NCBI RefSeq assembly: GCF_041146795.1
Contig: NC_135175.1
Span: 31,189,075-31,253,074, forward strand
Length of the DNA: 64,000 nt
Direction: 5' to 3'
From: Maylandia zebra
Lineage: Eukaryota > Chordata > Actinopteri > Cichliformes > Cichlidae
Shown here: piece after piece, positions 12,901 through 26,762 of the stretch
Position numbering within the stretch: the stretch's first letter is position 1
Layout: every line of letters starts with the position of its first letter
The notes under the pieces: model-generated
Database searches by the model: none
What the model was told of the DNA's origin: nothing
The model's input: only the letters and a program-made list of their open reading frames with translations
Translations under genes and position numbers: made by a program

Positions 12901-15900
12901 GGACGCAGCCCGTGCTGGAGAGAGACGGAGGCGAGTCCGAGAAGAGCGGTCCGACCTCCATAGGTGACAGCATGAAGCTGTCCAGAGCTGAGGCCAAGTT
13001 GGCGTGGCTGAAAACAGGAGGAGAAACTGACAAAGCCGTGAGAGAGCTGCTGAGAGACCGCAAAGAAAAGGTGGGACAATTAAAAGCACATTAAAGTTTT
13101 AAATACATATTTATTGTTAAAAGAAAGTATGAACTTTTCTTCCTTCTATCTCAAAAAGGACTCTTTTTATTTTTAACCTTCATACTGCAAATATTTTGTG
13201 AATTACGACAGAAAATTGTTTCTTTTGATTTAAGAAAATCATTTGACACACCTCAAAATCCAAAAACGTCTGTTTGCTTTTCTCCACAACATGTGGTTGG
13301 TTATAACTTAAACTTCACAGGGATTAAAATGAAAATGTAAAAAATCCAAGTTGTTGCTGGGAACTTCCCAGTTTTCACTACACTGCTGGGACCTCTCACC
13401 TGTTGTTTGGTGAGATTCAAACCTCTTTACTGGTGAAAGAGCAAATGCCTGTTTTTAATATTGTTTATCAGCAGTGTAAAGACTCTTGATGTGAGTCTTT
13501 TATGTTCACTGCAGCCATTTAAAGTGATTCCTTTGTTTCATTGTTTTGTTTTTGTTGTTCCTGCTGGGTGAAGATGAAGGAGCTTCACTCTCTGGGCTTC
13601 CAAGATGTGGCCCAATGCGAGGAGGCCCTGCGGCAGAGTGGAGGTGAGATGCAGGGGGCTTTGTCTCTGCTTCAGCGCCCCCTGCTGGAAGCTTTCCACC
13701 AGCGAATCTGGACAGCCCAGCCCGAGCCGCCGATTGATCCCGCACACCCAGACAAACAGGTTTGACTAGAAAGAGATTTTTGTTTTGACGTGTATCTTTT
13801 TCATTTTAACATAAACCTCTGTGCTGACCTGGCTTGCTCCCTTCAGAGGACGTGCAGGCGGCTGCTGGCATTGTATGACCTGCCCAGCTGGGGGCGCTGC
13901 GAGCTCGTCCTGTCGCTGCTCCAAGAGCCGGGTGTCAGCTACTCCCTGGAGGATGTGGTGCAAGCCGTGAAGGAGTCACATGACAGAGATTTTATCAGGC
14001 GTCTCCTCAACAACGAGTGCCCCATCTGTCTGAGCATCTTCCCCCGCAGCAAGGTGGGTCATCGGGGAGAGCGATCTGTTTCCGCAGCAACCAGTTATGT
14101 TTAATGCACAGCTCTTAAAGTCTCTTTCTTTTCCCCTTGGTACTCCAGATGCAGTCTCTAACGTCCTGTCAGTGCTCGGTGTGCCTCGAATGCTTCAAGG
14201 CCCACTTTACCATCGCCGTGAGAGACAAACACATCCGAGACATGGTGTGTCCCAGCTGCTGCGAACCCGACATCAACGACCCAGAGAAGCTGGACAGCTA
14301 CTTCTCCACGCTGGATATACAGGTGAACTCAGAGGAAATGTGCCGGAAATGTTAACGTGAAAAGTCCTAAATAGGATTTTTAACAAGAGACACCAGATGC
14401 ATCTTTAAACAGGTCATTTATTTTTGTTACAAATACATGACACAGAGCATATTTAAAGTAATAAAAGGCATTTCTGAGCAACACTTTAGCTCAGTGGATG
14501 AGCAAGAGACCACGTGCCACATGGCACTAGTGCAGCAGTCCGGATTCAAATTCCCTCCCCACGCCTGTGAAAAGCTGTTTTCACACGTTCACTGAGCCCT
14601 GAACTCTTCTAGATATTTCCTGTTGGAGGCGCATGTGCATCATATCACATAATAAACACTTTGACCTGCACTCTCTCTGCTACAAAGTCTGTGCCGTGTC
14701 CTTTTGTGTTGATGTGAGAGAAGCACAGGGGATAATGGCCGCTTGAATTAGTAGTAAAGTGGGTGTCCTGCCTCTCTCAGCTCCAGCTGCCTTTGCCTAA
14801 ACCTCAGAGTATTTCCACAGACGACAACATGCCTGATGTGAATTGTCTCCTGCTACATGTGAGAAATAACTACAGACAAAGTCTCAATCATATTTCCCAA
14901 AGCCTAAACAGATGTGCAATATAAACAGCTGTATAAACAGATTAAGCGTACTATAATTATTTACTCACGAACTGCAGCTTGAACATCTTTTCCTGACTGT
15001 ATGCAAGGCTGTGGGGAACACTTCAGGGGCTTTTAGTGTCGTCTGCAGATACAAGGGCCAAGATTTCAGTTTGCATCTGATTCTCCATGTGATCATAAGT
15101 ACTTATGAAGAAAATATGAAACTGGGGTTATTTGTGGGTTGATGGGAGAATGGAGCTTTGTTTCAGCTATTAAGACAGAATTTGATCTGTAAACAGATTT
15201 TTAGCTCTTTAAGATATTCTTAGAAGATGCTGTGGATTGTAATCATGCATGATAATTGCATTTATCTCAACATAGTCATTTTTAAACAGGGTGAAGTGCT
15301 CAGAGGGGGAAGATGTTTTGTTTAAAGTGCACAAAATGACATTAAACTAGTATCAAAACCTGCAGCTGTTTTTCGTCTTATAATAACGACGCGGCGACGC
15401 CTCGTGTCGTGTTTTGTTTTCCAGCTGAGGGACTGCCTGGAGCCTGAGGTGTACGACTTGTTCCACAAAAAGCTGACCGAGCACGCTCTCATGAAAGACC
15501 CCAAGTTCATGTGGTGCTGTCATGTGAGTTCACCGTAACGCAGTCTGCTTGTTCGTCCCTGTCGTTTAATCTTCTTAACAATCAGATTTCCACCCTGTAA
15601 TTTGCATTCCATAGTTTTCATACAACACATAATTTGGGTTATTTTAAGCTCCGTCTTTGAAGCCTGGATTTTATTGACAGTGTAACCAGACAAGGACAGA
15701 CAATCCTTGAACGCACCTCAGAGTCAAAATAATCTAGTTTTATCCTGTAGTTGTAGCAGTTGTTTGAAATTTATATATGGAGTTAGATTAAGTAAAGAAA
15801 CAAACTAATTTTCTTGAAAACATTAAAAGAATAAGGAATTAGGAACTTTGGATGTTAGTGCTGTAGATTACAGTTGTTTTTTTTGTTGTTGTTTTAGAAA

Positions 15901-18900
15901 ATAATCATTGGCCTGTTAACTTACATGAAGTGTGGAGGAAAAGTTGAACATCCACAAACACTTTGTGTTATTTCAGCCTTTGTAGGTACTTTAGTTTAGT
16001 TTTATGATACAAGTTAAAAAAAAAAACGCAGCCAGTCCTGGTACAGCTGTATTCTCTGTTTTCTGGATGAGCACATTATTGAAATGGATAAAACACCACA
16101 TATGATTTCATTTAGAAAGTCAAAGAGCCTCCTGAGTCCACTCAAATCAGCGGCCTAGTAATGGACTGACATCAGGTGTATTGGGGGGGAAAAAAAATCG
16201 AAATCTTATCCTGTTAAGAGTAAATCAATAAAAAAAAAATCACATCAGCTCAGATTTCTGCAAATTGTGGGAGAGAAAATCACAGAGCCACTGCCAGACC
16301 GGGCACGCTGGACGATTTTTTATTTACTTATTTTTTTTCAGGCAGGTTTGTTACACTGTCTCTTTGACGCCTGTCACATGTGCTCAGTGTGAACCTGCTG
16401 TCATCAGTGAGAAGAACGGGCTGCTAATGGCCGTTTTCCCTTCATTTTCTGCAGCCGTGTATTTACTGATTATTTAAAACCAAGCAGAGATCTTTTAGCC
16501 TTTTCTAATAGGGATTTTTAGCTTTATTGCATTTCTCTTTCCTGTCTTTCTCAGTGCACGTCTGGGTTTATCAACGAGGGAGACCAACTGAAGGTCACAT
16601 GCCTGTCTTGCCACAAGAGTTTTTGTGCTCAGTGCAAGAAACCTGTGAGTATAATCTGAAATATTTTCCGTTGTGCATGGGAGCTGTCTATCTTATCTTA
16701 CATTTGATTAAAAATAAGGAAGAGGCCTCAGAAGTTTCCACATGCAACCTTGAAACTTTGCCACTTCAGTACAGGAAGCACTCAAATCATTAACCCCTTC
16801 TCTGGTCACAGTGGGAACCTCAGCACCAGGATGTGTCCTGCGAGCAGTTCCAACTGTGGAAGAGGGAGAATGACCCGGAATACCAGAGACAGGGACTGGC
16901 TGGCTATCTGAGAGACAACGGAATTAGTAAGGCTTGCCAGAGACTCGACCTAAAACCACAACCACAAGTTTCATTTCCATGTTTGGCTCCTCTGTTTGTA
17001 CATCAGTCAGCTTCCCTCACCACACACAGACACACAGTTTGAATGTGTGCTTTCATCTGTTCCAATTGTTCCTGTTTTCGCTCTTATCTCATCTTCCTGC
17101 AGCATGTCCTCACTGCAGGTTCCAGTACGCTCTGACGAAGGGCGGCTGCATGCACTTCAGCTGCTCGCAGTGCAGGTACCAGTTCTGCAGTGGCTGCAAC
17201 AACCCCTACCACAAGGTGAGGGTGAATTATAGGATGAATGTTTGTATGGTAGACAGCCCCGTTTTTCTTTGTCATATCAGTGGCATGTAGGCTTGAGCTC
17301 CAATTCTCCATAATATCACAGCTCTAGAAAGAGGGCTGAGCCTGTTGGGAGGATGTGCTTTGTATGAGACAAGCTGCAGGTTGCAGTCTCATTTGTTTCA
17401 GGACACATCCTCTGGTTCATTCGTCATCTTCTAATGTCTGGAAAATTCATACAATTTGGTTTAAGACTGATATATTTAGACAAAGATTACACATCTTAAA
17501 GTGTTGCAATTTTTAGTTAAAAGTGTAACATTTTCTTTAACCTGACTAAAACCTGCTGCTCCTTTTTTTGCAGACTAAATGTAAGCCTGACTGCTCTCTC
17601 AATTGCTTGCACGCTCATCACCCTCGAGACTGCCTCTTCTATCTTAGAGACTGGGAGCCTCCCAGACTACAGGCGTTTCTACAGGTGAGACGCTCACGTA
17701 TGTATGTTTCTTTGCATTGTTTGCATTATTTGCATTGCTGATTGTTGTACAGGAAGCTGCAGCCGACCTACGTGGATTACATATCAGCTGACAGCTGTGC
17801 CGCTGAATCCACCTGGCTCCACTCTCTAAAATATCCTGCTCCACCTGTCCTCTCACAGCTGAGCTAAAAACCACAAACCACACATGTATTTTCTTCTGCT
17901 GTTCACCCAGTAAATTGTTTTTATTTTAAACTGTTGCTTTCCATGAGAGATGGTTCAGTTCCTGTGTTACCTGAAGCAGATGGCAGTCGGCCATGAGCTG
18001 AAGCAGACAGCGGGCGAGAAATGTTTGTTCATACTGACAGGAATCACAGAGCGCTTTACAGGAAATAATCTGAGACAATGCAGAGTTTAAAGAATTGAAA
18101 TGCATTGCAGAAACTTATAGTAAGGGAAACAGAATCAAAATGCAGAGTATGAACTGCAGAAAAGCAGAAACTGCCACAAAACATGTGACTTAGCTGACCT
18201 TTAGGAGGCCTCTGGGTCAGCTGACCTCAGGTGAATATTTTAAAAGAGCTCAATTTCACTTTCTTAAAGCTGCACTGGAACAGGAAGCCGGCGAGTGGTG
18301 GATCTGGTGTGAGACCCAGTAGTGAGCCTAGCAGCAGCATATTAAATGACCTGCAGGTGATCCAGGGCAGATTAACCAGAAAAAACGTTGATATTCGAAA
18401 TGGAATATAAAAGCCACTGAGGTGTTCGTTGGCAGGGGTGACACGACGCCACTGTTATGAATGAAACTTGTCACAGTCTAATAACTCCAGCCGTACTCAT
18501 CCTGTCTGTTTAACATATTATTGCACTGCCATCACTTGTATTTGTTGTTCCACAGTCTCTTTATCAACGTCATTCATCACAACAGCGCAGCGGTCACAAT
18601 CTGTTTGCTTCTTCCGACCAATAACACCGGGCGCTAATTACATGTGTCTACCTTAAATACAGTCCCATAAACACACCATACTATAAAGTGACCCTTAGTA
18701 GCACACATAAGGCAACAACACAAAAAATGTCTCCCACAACAATATTTAAACATTTCTCGTTTTTTTTTTTTTACCCTGACTCCAGCTCATATCTCACTAC
18801 CAGTGGGATTTAAGTAAAGTCGAGCAGCGTCTTTCATACAGATGCTGAAAGTAAAGCTGTTAATAGATGATAAATGTTATCAAAGAAATCATGAGGAGAA

Positions 18901-21900
18901 GAAGTGAATAAACAAAAGGACCGGTGAGGAAATGCTTTGTCTTGGGCTCTCGCGATGATCAGGAGAAAGAGGTTTTGGAATAGTTAAGTTTGTGTTATTG
19001 TGACTTTGTCCCACAGAACCACAGATAGTTTTCTGGCTTCAAAGAGGTCCATTTTCTTTTTAGTGTGCTCTCCCCGCAAACCAGCTTACACCTTTACAGC
19101 TTAATTATTATTAATTGTTTGAGCAGCTCTGTGTACTCTGTCAATGTAAACCACATTATCCAATTTTCTAAATGTATTTCTAATATAATGCACTTTGACA
19201 AAATAATGTAATATCAGCTGTGTTGGAATGAAGATATTTAAGGTCATCTGGAGGATAAACTGACTGGCAGTGGAAAAAAAGGGAAAATGATTTGATTGTA
19301 AAGGATAAAACAAAATGTCCTTGTGTTCATACAGTCCACTGTGCCAGATATAGTAAATAGAGCCTATGTCCTGTTGTAAATAGAACTTTGTTTGTGCTTG
19401 GTGTGTCCCCTCCCCTTTGAGTCACCAGGGATTTGGCCTTTTGACAAATAACAACACAAGTTTTATTTTGTGATTTATCCTCACTAATAACTCGTCTCTT
19501 TGCGGCTCTATTATATTTATAAGTAAGAGGTGGATGGTATGTGAGGGTTTGTTTAAACCTGATGAGCTCGTCCCCGATCTAAATGTAAACAGCGTGTTTA
19601 TTGATCTGTTTTTCTGCCCTTAGAGGAGCGGTGTGGAGTTCAACACGGATCCCTCTAATGGAGCTCAGACCGGTAAAACAGTTTTTTGTGTTAATGGGAA
19701 TCCTGGCATGACTGAACAATTTCTGAAAATTAAGTGGTCGGATTTGCTTTTCAGGATGTTTAGAGAAGCGAAGTCGGATGCTGAGCATTTCATTTCTCAT
19801 TTGTGCAAAACAAAAACAAACTTTGGCAATAAAAGCATTAAAAGAAAAATAAATGCATTCACCTTTATTCATGCATATCCAGTTCACAACAATAGTTGTG
19901 AGGGAGTGTTTTATATTTTACCATAGACTTTACGATATTAGAGAGTCAATCAGAACAATCGGAAGATCCTCTTTGAGCAGCATTTAGTGACAGCGGGGAG
20001 GAAGAATATTCTTTAAACAGGAAGACACAGTGCAGGGCAGCCATCTGCTGCAACCATAGAGAAACAACGGAGAAAAGAAACTGAGTGACATGCTGCAATA
20101 GCATCAGGCTGTTTATAGGCTCAGGGTGCGAGGGACTTCCCACAATGCACTAAGGGACGGTTCAGGGTCACCTGATTCAGCCCTTATTATAAGCTTTATC
20201 ATAAAGAAAAGAGTCTAGTCTTAAAAGTAGAGAGGGTGTCTGTTTCTTAGATCTTTGAAAATCGATAGCAGTGTATTTGTTTATGATAATATCTGAAAAT
20301 TGAGCTCTGTAAATAAATACTGCGCTACATGGATAAAAGTACTGGGCCTGCTATACACCAAACAGGAGCTGTTATGAAGCTGCTGGTGCACAGCGTTTGT
20401 GCTGCTGTTAATGGCGGGGGAGGTTTGCAGCTCGGCAGCTATGCCTCAGCACATGGTGTAATCCGCTCTTTAACGGTCAGGCCCGACACCAGGCCGAGTC
20501 GCTGAGGTGCCTAAATGCTTCCTCTTCAATCGGATTGTGTAATATTTCAGAGGGAAGACATTTCACAAACAGACTTGCTGCTGTGGTGGCATCCTGTTGC
20601 ATTACCACACTCAAGCTCCTCAGAGCGAGCCATTCCTTCCTAAGCGTTTGTAAAGGCAGACTACATGGTGAAGTGTTCGATTTTACACACCTGTGGCTCA
20701 ATACTTTGGTCCATATGGTGTTTCATCACCCTCATAGTAATGATGATAATGTTGCTCATATTCAGTAAATAAGGAGTTTAGACATAAGAAATATTTAAAT
20801 GGATACAAGATTACAGCTGATGTTTAGGAATGATGTAATATGACAGTGATGTTGTTAAGGGGCTGTTAGTTCTAGTGTCCATGCGTAGGAATGCAGGTGG
20901 TATTTAATAAATGAGCTCTAGCATGAATTCACTGACTGTTTGTTGTTGTTGTTGTTGTTGTTTTGTGGTTTTTATATACATTTTAATTGACTTTGTGTTT
21001 TTGGTGCAGATGAATGTGGTGTGATGGAGCAGAAGGATGAAGGCGGTCAGCAGGTGGATTCACCGTGTGGCATCAAAACACAGCCGGGACAAGCTGGACT
21101 CTGCGAGTGAGTGAATCTGTGTTTCCACGTCCGCTTCCTTTTACAGTTTTTCATGCATCTTAATTGCTTCGATGGAAGTTTCAAATTAGAACGCCACTCA
21201 CAGCGCTCTTAGGCTAATTCCTGTTTCAACATATTGGATTTTCTCAATATGTTTGTACGCGCTGCTGTTGTTTCTACACATGAAGATGTTTTGTCATTGT
21301 TGTGGTTGCGGTTCTCATGTGATTTCCACAGCTCATCAAAACCTGTATACTGTCCTGCATTGACCTGTTGTGTTCAAAGAGTCAAAGCCTGTCAGTGGTG
21401 ACGGTGAAGCTTCCCATCAAATAGAAGCATGTGCTCTCAGTCTTGTGTCACATGTGCATGTTATAGCACTGCTGATTACACATAATTGTATACTGTACAT
21501 ATATGGAGTATGGTTTTATTCTACTAGGCAGTTGTTGGTGTGTATTTTTTCTTTGTCCGTACCCTGAAGCTTGTAGCATCACAGGTGATTTGTGACACAG
21601 GGGGAAGTGATCGAGATACTTAAATGGGAGTTTTGATGACTGAGGGCCAGCATAAACATAAAGGTTCAATCAGCACTAAAGATTTATATATATTTTTTGT
21701 CATGTGTAGAGATAAGCATTACATTGAATCGGGTGTATTTTTTCTAACTCCAGCACAAAGGTAGCGGCTCTTATTTCCCTTCATGCCCAGTTTGCTGTTT
21801 GTAAGGATGAATGTTTATGCTGTGATTTGCACTTCTGTGCTGGTTTATGGTTTTTCATTTAGCACTGCAGTATGTTAGCATGAATGGAACCGAGGCTGAA

Positions 21901-24530
21901 TAAGATGTCGTTTCTTTGTTTGTAGCCAGCAGGGACACACATTGAGAGTTTAATAAAACTTGAAGACTCCCTCATCGTGTAACCTCTGACACTCTTCAAG
22001 TCCCAGTTTGTCCAAATTGGGGTTTTTTTCTGGTTGCTAGTTTTTTTTCCACTCCTGTCGAATCTTCTTTTTAAACCAGGAATTTGCACGTGGGAGAAAC
22101 GCTAGTAATGTTCGCTTTTGCTCCCACTGTGATCTGTCTGACCTCATGATAGAAATATGTGACTCTTCAGTGGCTCCATTATGTTCAGCTATGCCTCTGT
22201 CTGGTGGTGTGTTGTGACATCTTAAAGAATTTCCGCTCAAAACAGCTGCCTGCTGCAGCAGAAACATCCCTCCAAGAGTGATGACATAGAGCTAAACAAT
22301 GAAGTCCCTAAAAAGCTTCCAATTCAACTTCTAGTTCAAGTTGAGGTTCAACCGTAAAAGAAGTTTTAATGTTGTTTTATGGAAACAGTCTGCGACATTT
22401 GAGACGGCGATAAATCATACACACAGGTGCAGAAACGTCTTAACTTCTGTCAGAGAGATTATCAGGGTTCACATTCAAGAAATCCAGCAGATCCGGAAAG
22501 ACAGGATGATGCTGGAATTTCTTTTCTTGCATTGTTCAGTCACTTCAGCCTCTTCAGATGAACCACTACGTACGCAGGTCCTCCCCAACACTGAAACATT
22601 TTACAAATTCCAATACATACCAAAGTTTAAAGAGAAACAAAATGAGATTTAAAGCCTGGAGCGACTGATTTACTGTAATCTCATTAGAAGACGGTAAACT
22701 GAGACGAGTTCAGGAACAAAGACGCCGTAAAAGAATTCATCACCACACCAGGTATCTGCTCAGAGCTGCCAGGAACTGGCTAACATCAGCTTTTTCCTTT
22801 TAAAACCCAAAGTATGATTCAGAGAGTAAATCAGGTCAGGCAAGAAGACACACCAGTTTGAACTGTTTAGGTTCACTGTCACGGCAACATTTGTGGCAGC
22901 AGTTTCCAAAGAAAAGGGCCACTCTGCACTGCCTGCTCAAGCAGACTCAGCTGAACGGCAGCTTGTGAGTAAAGTGGTGGTCAGATAGTTTCCTCACATG
23001 TTGGTCGAGACCCAACACAGAGTCAATACTGGGATTGTTCAGGTTGTAGCTGAGTGAAGTCGTTTCCAACACACCGCCTAAAAATCAAAATCAAATATTG
23101 CAGGTGAATCTGTGCCTCCTTTGATGAAGATAACTTCTAAGATTCATGTGTGTTCCCACAGTAAGCACTACAGGGAGTACCTGGTGAGCCTGATAAACGC
23201 TCACTCTCTGGACCCGGCTCTGATCTACGACCTCAACGAGGTGATTCGGGCCTGTGAGAGGTACCAGGTGGACGTACAGCGAGGAGAGGGCGAGGAGGAC
23301 AACGCTTACCAAGCTCGACTGCTCAAGGTGGGACGCTGATGAATGTATTCATGCACACAGACAAAGAGAGTTCAGTAGGACTGGGCACTTTGGATAATTC
23401 AGGGGAAAATAAAGAAACGATGACCAAACCAAACCAAAAAATGTCCTATAATTACTCTGAGAATGTCAATAAAAGCAATAACAACTAAAAGAAAAGAGAA
23501 AAAGGGGATTTAAAAAAATAATTAAAATAAAAATTTCTACCCTAACCTACGGTCATTATCTCTGGGTAGTGACTGAAAGAATGAGGGCTCTCCATAGAGA
23601 CAGAATGAGGAGCTCGGTTTGAGCATGCCCTACCAGGAGGACGCCCCAGGGCCAGACCCAGGACCAGCTGCACAGATCATCTCTGTTGGCTAGCTTGGGA
23701 ACGACTCGGTGTCCGCCAAGTCTGGTTGGATGGAAAGTAAAGATAGTATAAATACAGTATGAGAAAATATAATTAAATATAAAGTATATATGTAATGCAA
23801 TGCTAGATAAACATAGCTGATTTGAAAATAGCTTATAAGAGAACCAGAAAAAATCCATCAAACTTAACTTATAATTCATATAAAAAAAATACATCAAATA
23901 AATAAATGAATGAATATGAGTGAATGAGGCTAAAATCAAGTTTATTTATAAAATGTTCACAGTAAAATAAAATTACAGATGACCAAGAAAAATTAAAATC
24001 AGCTACAATAATAAAACATCCAGCATTACTTTATGTATTTAAAACTTTGAAAAACCAATTAAAATTACTACAATCATCTTTAAGTACACTAACAATGTGA
24101 AAAACATTAGGAGCCACTAAAAATATAAAAAATAAATCTTGGAAAAAGTATATTTAAAAAACCAAAACATGATAAAATAGAATTCAAAGGTACAATACGC
24201 TTTACCAAGTAAAAACAAAACACCGGAATAAAAATATGACTCATAAAAATTCAAAACAAACTCCAACATGGACACAAAGTTACTAAAAATATGTGATCAT
24301 GGGGAGTCACACGGCATCTGTCCTTAAAAAAAAAGCAGAAATGAATTTAAGGAAACTGCCTGTCAAAGCAAGTCATATGTTTCTTCTGCTGTTCGAAGGC
24401 CACTCTCCACAGAAACCTTTACAAATAATTACTCTTTCTTAATTGGTTGAGATCATGTAGCTGATTTCTGTTCTCCCCACAGAAACTGATGGAGGTTCCT
24501 CTTGGAGAAAAAGTTCCTCGAAACAAATGA
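6912..24530 (+). CDS. rnf31: HOIP, catalytic RBR E3 ligase of LUBAC
   Basis: HOIP makes Met1-linked linear ubiquitin chains for NF-kB and cell-death signalling, in complex with HOIL-1L and SHARPIN. The 23 coding exons are 6912-7115, 7901-8047, 8155-8310, 8398-8454, 8613-8748, 9401-9562, 9657-9807, 10108-10259, 11132-11268, 12377-12604, 12729-13070, 13574-13759, 13847-14053, 14149-14322, 15425-15523, 16555-16644, 16812-16926, 17103-17215, 17574-17684, 19624-19672, 21010-21106, 23162-23327 and 24483-24530. They join in frame to 1108 residues (human 1072). Domains in order: PUB, about 69-169; Cys/His B-box-like region, 240-335; three RanBP2/NZF fingers (WECSHC about 343, WQCKSC about 390, WTCQFC about 436); UBA, 511-686; RING1 from CPIC, about 740; IBR; RING2, 915-952. 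The predicted catalytic Cys930 lies in GGCMHF, matching human Cys885. The linear-chain domain (GLCDKHYREYL) closes the protein. The start follows a good acceptor at 6908-6909. Confidence 0.95.
8661..8682 (+). repeat. CAG tract coding seven Gln in HOIP
   Basis: A run of CAG codons in rnf31 exon 6 gives [11 protein letters not shown] in the linker between the PUB domain and the zinc fingers. It is in frame, and probably length-variable between individuals. Confidence 0.85.
8960..9300 (+). mobile_element. Tc1/mariner transposase remnant in rnf31 intron 6
   Basis: Phrases such as 'ggttgccaggagaacgcctc', 'aaaccacaggactcctggaa caatgtcctttggacaga' and 'catatcagcacaaacacctc' match the body of a common fish Tc1-like transposase gene. 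Segments between them are missing and no open frame remains. The element lies just upstream of the B-box exon at 9401. Confidence 0.7.
11612..11962. mobile_element. hAT-type MITE in rnf31 intron 10
   Basis: A 351-bp element starts CAGCGATCCCCAACC and ends with the inverted partner GTTGGGGACCGCTG. It is flanked by TTCTACAT and TTTTACAT, an 8-bp target duplication with one mismatch. The 8-bp duplication and the CAG-start termini fit the hAT superfamily. No transposase is encoded, so it is non-autonomous. Confidence 0.8.
14480..14575 (+). repeat. Possible decayed tRNA-like SINE
   Basis: An A-box-like TAGCTCAGTGG and a weak B-box-like GGATTCAAATTCC are spaced as in a tRNA-derived SINE. Both are degenerate and no cloverleaf can be drawn with confidence. 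It is in rnf31 intron 15. Confidence 0.3.
17685..23161 (+). other. Long 3' introns of rnf31
   Basis: Introns 20-22 (17685-19623, 19673-21009, 21107-23161) separate three short exons of the linear-chain-determining domain. They hold a (GTT)n run near 20940-20962. I see no other gene, and the short open frames inside show no domain. Confidence 0.6.
23565..23735 (+). mobile_element. LINE 3' coding remnant in rnf31 intron 23
   Basis: One frame reads [10 protein letters not shown] and, after a short divergent stretch, LAWERLGV. This matches the C-terminal 'GRPRTRWRD...LAWERLGV' tail common in teleost LINE ORF2 copies. Only about 170 bp remain. The following 600 bp to the last exon are AT-rich with nothing recognised. 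Confidence 0.55.
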
Positions 24531-25489
24531 AGACTTCCAGACTTTTTTCCACCCAGATCCACATCAGAGGAGTGTACTATGAAGCACGCTCAACAAAGCT
24601 GGGCTTTCTCCGCTTTAGCTGGCTTGACAAAACCTAAAATCCCAGTCAGAGATAACTGCTGCTTCTCAACTTTCTCTGTTAATGGAAGCTTTCTGGTCTG
24701 GGCTCACATTAAAGGTGGTGTTTGACGCATTATTTCACAAGATGATTGAATGCCATTTACGTCAATCAGAGGTCACTGAGAGAGATGAATGATATATTTT
24801 AAAAGAAAATGAAGCCAAAGATGAGTGCCACAGAAAGCTTTTAGCCTTGCCTAGAAAACCTCAATTTTAACGTGACAGTAGCAGATGAGAGCTTCTTCTC
24901 GAATGATCAAACCAGACAGTTTGTAGCATGTGACCGATCGCGGACTGAAAACTGGCAGCACAGCAGCTGATCATATGAAGGAAACTAAAGCTGTAATCTT
25001 AGAGAAATATGAACAGGTTAAACACAGAAAACAGACTCAGTAATGCTCCATCATCGGGATACAATAAATATAAATGAAATATAAATATTCCATTAATTCA
25101 ACAGGCTTTGTCGTTTAATTCAGACTGAATACAGAATAATAAAACTGCTGTAAAACTCCAGGAAACGAAGAAAAAAAGCTACAAATAAAGTTTCTCCTAA
25201 AAATCTGCATTTAATGATTGATGCTTATTATTTATACTGTCACTAAAAACACTGAGCTCCACGGGGAATGGATGCACTGTTTCAGGTGATTTCATATGTG
25301 CTTTGGTGTAGCTGCAGCATAAATTACCATGGCGATGTAGCCCTGTAAGAAGAACAGCAAGGTTTAAAGCTGACGTTAACTCCATAAGCAGAGTCCTGCT
25401 TTCCATAGAACAGGACCAGGTTGCCTTAAGCATTAGTTACCATGGTGATCTAGCAGGTTAAACTGAGCCTGTGGTCACTGAGGTAGAGC

Positions 25490-25523
<34 letters not shown>

Positions 25524-26760
25524 GAATAAAAGCGCTGTATGAATGTGTGTGCTTGAAGTGAATGAGGCTTGTAGTAAAAAGCACTTTGAGGGTTCATGTT
25601 CATTTAAGAGATCCACCTTCATCACAGTGAAAACTCTGACTTAAAGCTCGCCATGCCCAACTAACCAGTTTATCTCTTTGTAGTACACCTCTCTATATTC
25701 AGACTGTTTTTAATTAGCATGTTTATTTTATTTTAAATGTATTGGAAATTTGTTGTTTTATTTTGAAGGAGATAAACCTTTGGAATGGGTTTTTAAAAAA
25801 ATCATTCATTTGTGATTTTCTTTTGCTCTCACGTCTGGTGCCTTTTAGGTAGCAGTGATGCACAAATTTTAAGATTTGAAAGGAAATAATTTGTGGTGTG
25901 GAGCTGGCTCTTGATGTAATAAACTCTCAGTTTGATTTATCCAGTTAAAAAAATGGAAACGTCTGTTTCAGAATAAATGTACGTTTATTAACCAAAATGG
26001 TTTTTTGGGGTTTTTTTTGTTTTTTCAATCTTTAACATTTTGTCTGAGAGTTTCTAGTTTTTTCTGCTTTATAACCGATGGGTGGAGATGAGGTTGAAAA
26101 TCATCTCAATAAATAGAATGATTATTTTAACAAAAGTGGAGTTACTGATGTCCTTTGTTTTGACAGATTTTGTGGTGTTTTCATTAATACAGTTAATTTA
26201 GCCAAATGTGACTTTTAAAGTGTTGTTTTTAATGATAATTTAAATGTTACATTTGTGAACAATAAGATTACAGGTTAGTGTAAAGAAATGATACAAACTT
26301 GTGTAAGGAGAGGAGATTTCCTCTTTTTCCTGAATGCATCAGCACCGCTACTTAGAAACCCTGTAGGCGAAAGCAAAACTGTTATCAAATATAACATTTA
26401 ATTAATTCTGTATCAAAGAAAAAAGTCCAAGCTAAAACTTTAAGTTCACACAAAAAAGAACTTTTTAAATTTAAAATGTAAAGTACATCTTATGTTAGTT
26501 ATTATTCTGTGATTGTATTTCAGTGAGATTCATTTGTTTTACTTTAAGGATAAGGAAAACCATTCAGAGGGTTTAAAGAACATTTACTTGAATTTAAACA
26601 CACTACAGTGAATTGATGGTTTGGAGATTTAGTATTTTCTTATTAAAAGGACCTGAAGGTAAGGAAAAAAGGCACAAGAATAAAGAATAAATTAATCATT
26701 CAGTCAAAAAAACATCATTGAACATTTATAGAATCTCTGCTGTTAGTATATATATATATA
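24531..26760. other. Region downstream of rnf31
   Basis: This holds the rnf31 3' UTR and spacer. AATAAA-type signals occur near 25063, 25919 and 25973, but none can be chosen. A (GT)n run at about 25492-25521 is followed by the tail of a tRNA-derived SINE (AAAGCGCTGT...AGCACTTTGAG) to about 25605. Nothing else is recognised. Confidence 0.5.
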
Positions 26761-26762
26761 TA

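Noticed and set aside
14480-14575. tRNA gene
   Set aside because: A- and B-box likeness is weak and no cloverleaf forms; best kept as a doubtful SINE trace.
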